Shown here piece after piece: positions 17,460 through 25,690 of a stretch of DNA of 64,000 nt. The stretch's first letter is position 1. The number at the start of each line of letters is the position of its first letter. The stretch covers positions 98,501 through 162,500 of the forward strand of contig NZ_BMZH01000003.1 of assembly GCF_014652695.1 (NCBI RefSeq). The letters run 5' to 3'. Below the pieces are notes generated by a model. The model was not told the origin of the DNA. It ran no database searches and saw nothing but the letters and a program-made list of their open reading frames with translations. Origin of the DNA: Algimonas arctica (GTDB lineage: Bacteria; Pseudomonadota; Alphaproteobacteria; Caulobacterales; Maricaulaceae). The position numbers and the translations under genes are program-made.

Positions 17460-17870
17460 ATGGTTGAGGAGACAATACAGATCAACGCGTGGCTTTACAC
17501 AAGTGAATTTGTCGTGGCGCAATCTTGGGACGAGACAAAAGCCATGTCCGACGCGTTTTCCGCGTCCAATCAATCTTACGGGATAACGGGCTTTCTGATA
17601 AGTGATGGCCACAATGTCATGCAATATATTGAAGGCGGCGATTCAGAGCTTTCAACCCTAAAAAGCAAAATCATGAGTGACGCGCAGCACAACCGTCTCA
17701 CCACCCACTGTAATACCTCCCTTAAAGAGAGGGCTTACCCCGATTGGTCTTTGAAGGCTGTGCCCCCGTCAGACTACGAAGATCTTTTCACAGAAATCGA
17801 GGCGGCCAATCGGATGTCCCTCGGCGTGAGCATTGCCCGGATGCTGTTTGACTCCATATTTGAGAGCTAA
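17460..17870 (+). CDS. BLUF-domain blue-light photoreceptor
   Basis: The 136-residue protein is a stand-alone BLUF domain with a short C-terminal extension. The flavin-site residues are in place: Tyr13 in WLYTSEF, Asn37 in NQSYGITGF, and Gln55 in VMQYIEGG, with the family GITG and a D-x-x-H-like stretch (SDAQHNR). BLUF proteins bind FAD and shift hydrogen bonding between Gln and Tyr in blue light. No effector domain is fused and no cyclase or phosphodiesterase gene is adjacent, so output must come from protein-protein contact. ATG at 17460 begins just before the first strand; an upstream TTG at 17412 is possible. Confidence 0.88.
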   Translation: MVEETIQINAWLYTSEFVVAQSWDETKAMSDAFSASNQSYGITGFLISDGHNVMQYIEGGDSELSTLKSKIMSDAQHNRLTTHCNTSLKERAYPDWSLKAVPPSDYEDLFTEIEAANRMSLGVSIARMLFDSIFES

Positions 17871-17934
17871 GCCGCCTGTCCGCAAAGTTTGAGGCGCGCG
17901 AATTTAACCGCTTTATTGTGTAAACGCGTGGCGG

Positions 17935-18795
17935 TTAGACGGCGTGAAACTTTGCCGCGTGCCAGCGGATATGATCGGCCATAAAAGTCGAGATGAAGTA
18001 ATAGCTATGATCATAGCCGTCTTGCATCCGTAAGCGCAGGTCGATCCCGGCGTCCGCGCACGCCGTGGCCAAGGCCTCAGGTGCCAATTGTTTAGCCAGA
18101 AAATTATCGTCTGCCCCCTGATCCACCAGAAAGCTCGGCACACGGGCGCGCCTGTCATCTGTCATATCCTCGATCAGCGCGACGGCGTCATAGTCCCGCC
18201 ACGCCTGTCGATCGTCGCCGAGATAACCACCGAGCGCTTTTTCGCCCCACGGGACTTGGGAGGGATGGCAGATCGGGGCAAAGGCAGACACGCTTTTGAA
18301 CCGATCCGGATTTCGCAAACCAATCGTCAGTGCCCCATGCCCACCCATCGAATGACCAGTGATCCCCTGCCGCGTCATGTCCGCGGGAAAATTCTGCGCG
18401 ATCAGCGAGGGCAGCTCGTCCTCAATATAGGTCCGCATCTGATAATGGGCGGCAAACGGGGCCTGCGTCGCATCGACGTAAAACCCCGCCCCTTGGCCAA
18501 AGTCATAGGCATCATCATCGGCCACACCCTCGCCGCGCGGGCTCGTGTCCGGTGCAATGAAGATAATCCCGGCCTCGGCACAGGCCGCGCGATATTCGCC
18601 CTTATCCGTGACATTGGCATGGGTGCAGGTCAGGCCCGACAAATACCATAGGACGGGGAACGGCCCCTCACCTTCCGGAACAAACACCGAAAACGTCATC
18701 GGCGTGTGTGTTGCCGTAGACGCATGGCGATACACGCCTTGCGTGCCGCCATGCGCGCGGTTGGTGGAGAGGGTTTCCAAAGCGAATTCAGTCAA
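17935..18795 (-). CDS. fghA: S-formylglutathione hydrolase
   Basis: A 286-residue alpha/beta-hydrolase of the esterase D group. The nucleophile Ser149 is in GHSMGG; the acid lies near 225-230 (VDQGADDNF) and the base is His263 (DGYDHSYYF). SGLTCTHAN near 53-61, a hallmark of this enzyme, is present. It hydrolyses S-formylglutathione to formate and glutathione, the second step of formaldehyde oxidation. It lies downstream, on the same strand, of the S-(hydroxymethyl)glutathione dehydrogenase gene, separated from it by a VOC gene and an AT-rich ORF. The stop-to-start gap to the VOC gene is 2 bases, so the two are coupled. Confidence 0.96.
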   Translation of the reverse strand: MTEFALETLSTNRAHGGTQGVYRHASTATHTPMTFSVFVPEGEGPFPVLWYLSGLTCTHANVTDKGEYRAACAEAGIIFIAPDTSPRGEGVADDDAYDFGQGAGFYVDATQAPFAAHYQMRTYIEDELPSLIAQNFPADMTRQGITGHSMGGHGALTIGLRNPDRFKSVSAFAPICHPSQVPWGEKALGGYLGDDRQAWRDYDAVALIEDMTDDRRARVPSFLVDQGADDNFLAKQLAPEALATACADAGIDLRLRMQDGYDHSYYFISTFMADHIRWHAAKFHAV

Positions 18796-18797
18796 GC

Positions 18798-19172
18798 CTA
18801 GCTACCCGAAACAAAGGCACAGACTTTATTGCCGTCTGGATCACGCAGATAAGCGCCGTAAGGATTGCCCGGCGCGCCTGAACGCGGCCCCGGTTTGCCC
18901 TCGCATGTCCCGCCATTGGCGCAGCCCGCCGAGTGGAACGCATCGACTTGCTCAGGCGTCTGCGCCTTGAACCCAATCGTGCCGCCATTGGCAAACGTCG
19001 CCGCTTCGCCGTTTCTCGGCTTGCCCACACCAAACGCACCGCCATTCGGCGAGCTGTAAAAGGCGCGCTCGCCCATCGTCTGCCCTTTAATGCCGAGCGG
19101 GCTCAGCGCCGCATCGTAAAAAGCGATGGATTTCGCGGGGTCGTTCGCGCCGACCATGATGTGTGTGAACAT
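18798..19172 (-). CDS. VOC-family (glyoxalase-like) protein
   Basis: The 124 residues form one glyoxalase/bleomycin-resistance fold: MFTHIMVGANDPAKSIAFYD at the start and YGAYLRDPDGNKVCAFVS at the end are the two characteristic beta-alpha-beta halves. Members bind a divalent metal and act on glutathione adducts or other small molecules. Its place next to fghA, with a 2-base gap, suggests a side role in glutathione-dependent aldehyde handling, but this is inference from context only. Confidence 0.9.
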   Translation of the reverse strand: MFTHIMVGANDPAKSIAFYDAALSPLGIKGQTMGERAFYSSPNGGAFGVGKPRNGEAATFANGGTIGFKAQTPEQVDAFHSAGCANGGTCEGKPGPRSGAPGNPYGAYLRDPDGNKVCAFVSGS

Positions 19173-19219
19173 GGGTGTTCTCCTCGTTTCTCAAACAAAC
19201 ATTCAGCGTGATTAACTTA

Positions 19220-19807
19220 TTAAGCGCTATACTCTAGGCGAAAGATTTCAACTTTAGTGGCCATAGCGTCGATGGATTGCAAATATAAACCTATGTTCAA
19301 TCGAGTGTGGCCCTCAACTAATATCATTTCATTGGGCAAACTTTTATCAATAGCTGGTACATCCTGAAGTCGCGCTAAATGCCCATTTCGGTTATCTAGA
19401 CAAATTATAGGGCTCGGAAACGACGCCTCAGCCCTCATAAATTTTTCTAACCAAATTTTATCGAATGGCCATTTGCGGCTGGGATGGTCGCCGCATATAA
19501 ATTTCCCTTGATCCAATGCAGGAGTGTTATCCTCTCTAAATCTCGACCACGATGTTCTAATTTTTCTAAGTTCAGTGCTATCGATTTTTTCCCTGAAGAA
19601 GTTATACTTTTCTGACGGCACCCAATGAAAAGTGGAAAGGCCCCAATGTCTATGTAGCCACTCGCGAGCTACTTCTTCCGGAACATTTGGAAATGAAATC
19701 TGCTTGGCGCTCCACCAGTCTCTAAATGGCGTGCTGACTGCACCTGAACTATCAAAACTCGGAGCTAATTCTTCTGGATAATTATCCAACTCAATAAACC
19801 ACCACAC
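19220..19807 (-). CDS. AT-rich hypothetical protein inserted in the formaldehyde locus
   Basis: The 195-residue protein is unlike its neighbours in base composition (clearly AT-richer, with many AAA/TTT-type codons). It is rich in Trp and Arg early on ([19 protein letters not shown]) and ends with [17 protein letters not shown], a phrase resembling the conserved EGHTR/EGHHR loop of ParB/sulfiredoxin-like folds. No confident family assignment is possible. Its start lies 17 bases inside the end of the dehydrogenase gene, so it probably landed at that stop codon and uses read-through transcription. It is likely a horizontally acquired cargo gene. Confidence 0.65.
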   Translation of the reverse strand: MWWFIELDNYPEELAPSFDSSGAVSTPFRDWWSAKQISFPNVPEEVAREWLHRHWGLSTFHWVPSEKYNFFREKIDSTELRKIRTSWSRFREDNTPALDQGKFICGDHPSRKWPFDKIWLEKFMRAEASFPSPIICLDNRNGHLARLQDVPAIDKSLPNEMILVEGHTRLNIGLYLQSIDAMATKVEIFRLEYSA

Positions 19808-20912
19808 TCCGAATGCTCTCGCCCGAATGCATCAGGTCGAACGCCTCGTTGATCTGATCCAGATCAAGGACGTGGGTAATCATCGGGTCAATCTCGATCT
19901 TGCCGTTCATATACCAATCGACAATTTTCGGCACGTCCGTCCGGCCTTTGGCACCACCGAAGGCTGAGCCTTTCCAAACGCGACCTGTGACCAATTGGAA
20001 CGGGCGGGTGCTGATTTCTTTGCCAGCTTCAGCGACGCCGATGACCACAGAGACGCCCCAACCGCGGTGGCAGGCCTCTAACGCATTGCGCATCACGTCG
20101 GTATTGCCCGTGCAATCAAAGGTGTAATCCGCGCCGCCATCGGTGAGGTCAACCAGATGCGCGACAAGGTCGCCGTCAACCTTTTTGGGATTGACGAAAT
20201 GGGTCATGCCGAAACGCTCGCCCCATTCTTTTTTATCGTCATTAATATCAACGCCGATAATCTTATCCGCCCCGACTAACCGCGCCGCTTGCAACACATT
20301 GAGACCAATGCCTCCGAGGCCAAACACGATGACATTGCTGCCCGGTTCAACCTTGGCCGAGTTGGTCACAGCGCCCACGCCTGTCGTCACACCGCAGCCA
20401 ATATAGCAGGCTTTGTCGAATGGCGCGTCGTCGCGGATTTTCGCGACCGCGATTTCCGGCAGGACCGTATGGTTCGCAAAGGTCGAGCAACCCATATAAT
20501 GGTAGATCGGCTTGCCGTCAAAGCTGAACCGCGACGTCCCGTCCGGCATCACGCCCTTGCCTTGTGTGGCGCGAATGGCGGTGCAGAGATTGGTCTTGCC
20601 CGACAGGCAGCTTTTACACTGGCGGCATTCCGGCGTGTAGAGCGGGATGACGTGATCGCCCACTTTGAGCGAGGTCACGCCCTCCCCCAGCTCCCGCACA
20701 ATACCCGCGCCCTCATGACCGAGAATGCAGGGAAACAGCCCTTCGCTATCCAGCCCGTCGAGCGTGTATGCATCCGTATGGCAAATTCCCGTCGCCATAA
20801 TCTCAATCAGTACCTCACCCGCCTGTGGACCTTGCAGATCCACCTCGACGACTTTGAGTGGCTCTTTGGCAGCGAAGGCAACAGCCGCGCGGGTTTTACG
20901 GATTTTTGTCAT
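19791..20912 (-). CDS. frmA: S-(hydroxymethyl)glutathione dehydrogenase / class III alcohol dehydrogenase
   Basis: A 373-residue zinc-dependent medium-chain dehydrogenase. The catalytic zinc ligands include Cys44 (GICHTD) and His66/Glu67 (GHEGAG); the structural zinc is held by Cys96, Cys99, Cys102 and Cys110. GLGGIGLNV is the NAD-binding turn. The length and the [16 protein letters not shown] block are those of the glutathione-dependent formaldehyde dehydrogenase. It oxidises the spontaneous formaldehyde-glutathione adduct to S-formylglutathione, which FghA then hydrolyses. It follows mmsA by a 9-base gap and is probably cotranscribed with it. Confidence 0.97.
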   Translation of the reverse strand: MTKIRKTRAAVAFAAKEPLKVVEVDLQGPQAGEVLIEIMATGICHTDAYTLDGLDSEGLFPCILGHEGAGIVRELGEGVTSLKVGDHVIPLYTPECRQCKSCLSGKTNLCTAIRATQGKGVMPDGTSRFSFDGKPIYHYMGCSTFANHTVLPEIAVAKIRDDAPFDKACYIGCGVTTGVGAVTNSAKVEPGSNVIVFGLGGIGLNVLQAARLVGADKIIGVDINDDKKEWGERFGMTHFVNPKKVDGDLVAHLVDLTDGGADYTFDCTGNTDVMRNALEACHRGWGVSVVIGVAEAGKEISTRPFQLVTGRVWKGSAFGGAKGRTDVPKIVDWYMNGKIEIDPMITHVLDLDQINEAFDLMHSGESIRSVVVY

Positions 20913-20921
20913 GCTTAAACT

Positions 20922-22415
20922 CTAAAACGTTGGGATAATGAACGCGCTGTCTTCAGTTTCGCCTTCCGGCCAGCGCTGGGTCACGGTTTTGACTTTAGTG
21001 TAGAAGCGCATGCCTTCCATGCCGTACTGATTGGCATCACCGAACGCAGACCGTTTCCAGCCGCCGAAACTATGATAGGCGACAGGGACTGGGATCGGCA
21101 CATTGATACCGACCATGCCGACTTCGACGCGGTCTGCAAATTCGCGCGCGACGCGGCCGTTTTGGGTGAAGATTGCGACGCCATTGCCATATTGATGCTC
21201 GGACGGCAGGCGCACGGCGGCTTCGAAATCTTTGGCGCGAACGATCTGCAACACGGGACCGAAAATCTCTTCGTGGTAGGTCTCCATGTCCGGCGTGACA
21301 TTGTCGAGCAATGTCGGGCCGACGAAGAAGCCGCCTTCATGACCCTGTAAGGTAAAGCCGCGTCCGTCGCGAATGAGGGTCGCGCCTTCGGCCACAGCTT
21401 TGTCGATATCGGCTTCAATCGACGCTTTATGTACGGCGGAGACGACCGGGCCATAATCGGCGTCCGGATCGGTCGAGGTGCCGACCGTCATCGCGTCGAT
21501 CTTCGGGAGCAGCGCTTCCAAAAAGCGTTCCGCTGTGCCTTCGCCGACAGGAACAACGACAGGCAAGGCCATGCAGCGTTCGCCAGCTGAGCCGTAAGCC
21601 GCGCCGAGGATGTCCTTGGCCGCTTGTTCCATATTGGCGTCCGGCATGATGATGCCGTGGTTTTTCGCCCCGCCCATACATTGCGCGCGTTTGCCGTTGG
21701 CCGTGGCCCGGGCATAGACATATTGCGCGATGTCGGATGACCCGACGAAGGATACGGCTTTAATCGTGGCGTGATCGCAGATCGCATCGACGATTTCTTT
21801 GTCGCCATTGATACATTGCAACAACCCGACCGGGCCGCCCGCTTCGACAAACAGTTCCGTCAGCCGCATCGGCACTGAGGGGTCTTTTTCAGACGGTTTC
21901 AAGATGACCGCATTGCCCGTCGTGATCGCCATGCCGAACATCCACATCGGGATCATGGCGGGGAAGTTAAACGGAGTAATCGCGGCGACAACGCCGAGCG
22001 GCTTGCGCATCGAGTAAACGTCGATTTCCGGCCCAGCGCCGTAGGTATGCTCGCCTTTTTGCGCATGCGGCGCACCGCAAGCAAATTCGATCACATCAAG
22101 CCCCCGGATGACATCGCCACGGCTATCGGGAATGACCTTGCCATGTTCGCGTGACAACGTCTCGGCCAGCTCTTCCATATGGCTTTCGACCAGCGCCTTA
22201 TAGGCGAACAAGATGCGGGAGCGTTTTTGCGGATTGGTGTTGGCCCAGGCCACTTGCGCCTTGGCGGCGGATTTAACGGCGGCGTCTAGCTCGGCCGGTG
22301 TTGCCATCGCGACACGCGATTGCACGGCGCCCGTATTGGGATCGAAAATGTCTTTAAAGCGCCCCGATGTGCCGTCTACGCGCGCACCGTCGATAAAATG
22401 GCCAATTGTATGCAT
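20922..22415 (-). CDS. mmsA: Methylmalonate-semialdehyde dehydrogenase (CoA-acylating)
   Basis: A 497-residue aldehyde dehydrogenase of the MmsA type, close to the family length. The start MHTIGHFIDGARV is family-typical and is preceded by GAGG; an in-frame upstream extension to 22571 is unlikely. The catalytic Cys281 lies in GERCMALPV, where MmsA lacks the general-base Glu of other ALDHs and so uses CoA. HEEIFGPVL and NVPIPVPVAYHSFGGWKRS are further signatures. It converts methylmalonate or malonate semialdehyde to propionyl- or acetyl-CoA in valine, pyrimidine and inositol breakdown. It heads the formaldehyde-oxidation gene string, so the locus may serve aldehyde metabolism in general. Confidence 0.95.
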   Translation of the reverse strand: MHTIGHFIDGARVDGTSGRFKDIFDPNTGAVQSRVAMATPAELDAAVKSAAKAQVAWANTNPQKRSRILFAYKALVESHMEELAETLSREHGKVIPDSRGDVIRGLDVIEFACGAPHAQKGEHTYGAGPEIDVYSMRKPLGVVAAITPFNFPAMIPMWMFGMAITTGNAVILKPSEKDPSVPMRLTELFVEAGGPVGLLQCINGDKEIVDAICDHATIKAVSFVGSSDIAQYVYARATANGKRAQCMGGAKNHGIIMPDANMEQAAKDILGAAYGSAGERCMALPVVVPVGEGTAERFLEALLPKIDAMTVGTSTDPDADYGPVVSAVHKASIEADIDKAVAEGATLIRDGRGFTLQGHEGGFFVGPTLLDNVTPDMETYHEEIFGPVLQIVRAKDFEAAVRLPSEHQYGNGVAIFTQNGRVAREFADRVEVGMVGINVPIPVPVAYHSFGGWKRSAFGDANQYGMEGMRFYTKVKTVTQRWPEGETEDSAFIIPTF

Positions 22416-22608
22416 ATTTTGCCTCGTCAAATCGTCGCGTCGGCGCTGTGAGAGCCAACACGATGTCTCAATGGATAGAATAATTGGAACCACCTTTAAC
22501 GCGGTTTCGTGCCCCTGTCGCGGGTCAAGGCTGTATTCATCATTGGATGGATGTGATGCGTCGAAAATCACCCGTCGCGCAAGGCAAGGCGATGGGGGCG
22601 ACGCGGCG

Positions 22609-25356
22609 CTAGGCGGCTGATGCCTGAGCTTTTTGGGCGGTTTGGGTGGCCTGACTTGTCTGCCCCTGCCATTTTGCGATCATCGCCAACAAGTTACCTT
22701 TAATGAGCGGCTTCGGGAGGTGATCGTCCATTCCGGCCGCCAAATAACGATCCCGTTCCGTATTCATAGCATGGGCCGTCACCGCAATGATCGGCGTGGC
22801 GGGCGCTTTGGCTTGGGCTTCAAGACGACGAATGGCCTGCGTGGCCTTGACCCCATCCATGATCGGCATTGAGATATCCATTAATACCAGATCGAACTGG
22901 GCAACACGGATCGCATTGACGGCTTCCTGTCCATCGTGGACAAAGTGCAAATCAAGCGGTTCGCCCTCACACATTAACCGCATGACTTCGCGATTGACGG
23001 CATTATCTTCCGCGACAAGAATTTTGGGGTTTGCCGTCGGGGCAGTCGCAGTCACGACGGGCTCAGGCTGTGCGCTATGCAGATTAAGAGCAGGATTGGT
23101 GGCGAGGGTTTCAGGGGACATAGCGGCGCGCGCTGACGCAGGAACCATCTTTTGCAACGCGCGGATCACAGCACCGGTTAAGGCCGGTTTTTCGAGCACG
23201 GACTCAACCCCCAGCGCACGGAACTCGCGCTTAACGTCATCACTACCAACAGAGGACAGCACCATCACCGGGGTCGCCGCTATCGTCGCGTCTGCCCGGA
23301 TTTGCCGGACGAATTCCAACCCATCGATATGGGGCATTTGAAAATCACTGATCACGATCGGCAGGGTTTGGCTCCCCCGGGCGGCCACACCTCTCAGAAC
23401 CGCCAACCCTTTTTCCGCACTATCCACACAATAGGCTTTTGCGCCCCATCCCGTGAGCTGCTCGCTAAGAATACGGCGGTTCAACGCGATATCATCCACG
23501 ACTAAAAAAACGACTCCGCTCAGATCACACGTGTGTGGTTCTGCCACGGGTTTCGGCTTTGAGCTTTGCGTCTCAAGGGTCAGTTCAAACCAGAAGGTCG
23601 ACCCGTGGCCATACTCAGATTTGACCCCGATCGTGCCGCCCATCAACTCAACGATGCGGCGACTGATAGAGAGACCAAGTCCTGTGCCACCAAATTGTCG
23701 TGTCGTTGATCCCTCCGCTTGCGTGAATTGATCGAAAATAAGGCCGAGCTTATCCTCAGGAATACCAACCCCCGTATCTTCGACCTCAATCCGAACCCGA
23801 CTCAGACGCGCATCGACATCCTCCATGGTCGCCCGGATCAGCACATGCCCCTCCGAAGTAAATTTGATCGCATTGCCGAGCAAATTTGTCACGGTCTGTC
23901 GAATACGGCCAATATCCCCCACAACCGTGCGGTCGCGAAGGGACTCAATTTCAGCAATCAGATCGATTTCTTTATCGCGCGCCTGACTTCCTAACAGCGC
24001 AATTACGCTTTCAAGGGCGCAGTGTAGATCGAACGGTTCGGGATCGAGTTCCATCTTACCGGACTCAATTTTTGAGAAATCCAAAATGTCATTGATGATT
24101 GTCATCAAAGCCATGCCGGAGTCGTACATGAGGTCGACATAATGGGTTTGCACCTCGGATAGGTCTGTGCCGCGCATTACTTGCGCCATCCCCAAAACGC
24201 CATTCATTGGCGTCCGAATTTCATGGCTCATATTAGCAAGAAATTCAGATTTTGAGACGCTGGCCGCCTTGGCCTTACTGACAGCGGCTTCCAGCGCTTC
24301 CGTGTTTTCTTCGCTGGCCCGCTGAAGCGTATTGTATGTTCGATACAAGTCTCCGACCTCATCTGACCGCTGGTTTTGCTGGATCACATCGCGCCGCTTG
24401 GGCAGAGCGCGCCCCGCAATCAGGTTCGTCAAAGACGAAATCGGCCCGATCAACAGTTTTTCGAGCATGATCCGCAGGACAAGGAGAATAATGATCATTG
24501 ATATGGCTAAGAATAATGTCAGTGTTCGCAATGACGACTTGCCCGACGCGACAATGAAACGCGGTGTATTCGACGATAGTAAGACTGATGTTTTTCCGTT
24601 TTCGGATTGAAACAGCGCCGTTTTCGTCGTGATGACTTTGTCTGCAGAAACATGCGGCGTATAAGCCCGGGCCTCAGCTTGACCGGACGTGAAGGCCAGC
24701 TCGACCAAGCCCAACTCTCCCTCTGCCCGCAAGGTCCAATCAATATTCGTTTTTCTTTTAATGGCCGCGATGAAATCTGCGTCAATTTTGCTGCCAATGA
24801 CGATGTGCCCGACATGGCTTCCGCCGTCACGCGTCCCGACGATCGGCATGGTCGAGACAATCAAAGGTCCGTCGGCAGACTTAATAATGCCGTTCATCAT
24901 GAAGCCTGGCTTCATCAGGTCCATAAGCTGGGACCACCCTGGTTCAGTCATGTCGTAAGCCGCGGCCATATCGGCGAGCGCCAATTGGTCTGCGTTCTCA
25001 TCCTCGTCTCGCACGACACCGTATTTTAAACCCTTCGGGCAGAAGAAGCCGATCAGGTCGAGATTTGCAAATCTGAGTGAACTGGAGAGTCCGGTCTCCG
25101 ATACGGGTGCCTCACCCTGACCCAGCATAAAATCATGCACGACATCCCATTTGCCATATTCAGACATCAAAGCGACTTTGGTTTCGATATTCCCGCGCAC
25201 GGCATTTTCGATCACAAAGAAGTCGGAGTTCGCCTGATGAGTCTCTAAAGCTTCATAGCTGCGCCCGATAACGAGCGTGGCGACGAGCATTGTCACCCCA
25301 CACAGCACAAGGGCTGTCAGGATAAAGGATGCTGTAAATTTCGTTCGTAGTTTCAA
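22609..25356 (-). CDS. CHASE4-domain hybrid histidine kinase with two receivers
   Basis: A 915-residue membrane kinase. Helix one (about 10-32) and helix two (about 280-300) bracket a periplasmic CHASE4-type sensor domain (EYGKWDVVHDFML, then FANLDLIGFFCPKG). HAMP follows, then HisKA with FLANMSHEIRTPMNG (His378), an ATPase with the G-boxes DTGVGIPEDKL and FGGTGLGLSI, and two receivers with phosphoacceptors in VISDFQMPHIDG and LVLMDISMPIMDG. No Hpt domain is fused, so phosphate must go to a separate Hpt protein. TTG is the apparent start. The gene lies 193 bases upstream of mmsA on the same strand; whether it controls that locus is not known. Confidence 0.95.
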   Translation of the reverse strand: MKLRTKFTASFILTALVLCGVTMLVATLVIGRSYEALETHQANSDFFVIENAVRGNIETKVALMSEYGKWDVVHDFMLGQGEAPVSETGLSSSLRFANLDLIGFFCPKGLKYGVVRDEDENADQLALADMAAAYDMTEPGWSQLMDLMKPGFMMNGIIKSADGPLIVSTMPIVGTRDGGSHVGHIVIGSKIDADFIAAIKRKTNIDWTLRAEGELGLVELAFTSGQAEARAYTPHVSADKVITTKTALFQSENGKTSVLLSSNTPRFIVASGKSSLRTLTLFLAISMIIILLVLRIMLEKLLIGPISSLTNLIAGRALPKRRDVIQQNQRSDEVGDLYRTYNTLQRASEENTEALEAAVSKAKAASVSKSEFLANMSHEIRTPMNGVLGMAQVMRGTDLSEVQTHYVDLMYDSGMALMTIINDILDFSKIESGKMELDPEPFDLHCALESVIALLGSQARDKEIDLIAEIESLRDRTVVGDIGRIRQTVTNLLGNAIKFTSEGHVLIRATMEDVDARLSRVRIEVEDTGVGIPEDKLGLIFDQFTQAEGSTTRQFGGTGLGLSISRRIVELMGGTIGVKSEYGHGSTFWFELTLETQSSKPKPVAEPHTCDLSGVVFLVVDDIALNRRILSEQLTGWGAKAYCVDSAEKGLAVLRGVAARGSQTLPIVISDFQMPHIDGLEFVRQIRADATIAATPVMVLSSVGSDDVKREFRALGVESVLEKPALTGAVIRALQKMVPASARAAMSPETLATNPALNLHSAQPEPVVTATAPTANPKILVAEDNAVNREVMRLMCEGEPLDLHFVHDGQEAVNAIRVAQFDLVLMDISMPIMDGVKATQAIRRLEAQAKAPATPIIAVTAHAMNTERDRYLAAGMDDHLPKPLIKGNLLAMIAKWQGQTSQATQTAQKAQASAA

Positions 25357-25690
25357 TGGAATGATATCCGCGCGCCTATTTCACAGTCGCGGATAGCAGG
25401 TGAAAGCTAACTAGGTCTAAACACTGTGGAGCGACGCCAGCATGCGAACTCTCACGCAGCTACGTCAGGATTTATTCGGCCCAATGAACCAAACGGCGCA
25501 TGGCGTGAGCGACCTCAAAAGAGGCGCACGGCTATGAAATGCCTTACTTTGTTGCAATATTGCTACAGTTCTGGATTTTCGACAGTCAAGTTAAAGCTTG
25601 GTGTCATTACGAACTTGTTAGGTCCATGGACCCTCCCTATAGGGGCATTAAGGGAATGCCATTCCTGCATTCAAAATTAAGAAGGGTAAT
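25357..25690. other. Divergent control region between hybrid kinase and TonB receptor
   Basis: 334 bases without a gene. It must carry the promoters for the kinase (leftward) and the strongly translated receptor (rightward; GAAGGG precedes its ATG). AT-rich segments around 25550-25620 fit promoter DNA. No palindromic operator is obvious. Confidence 0.5.
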
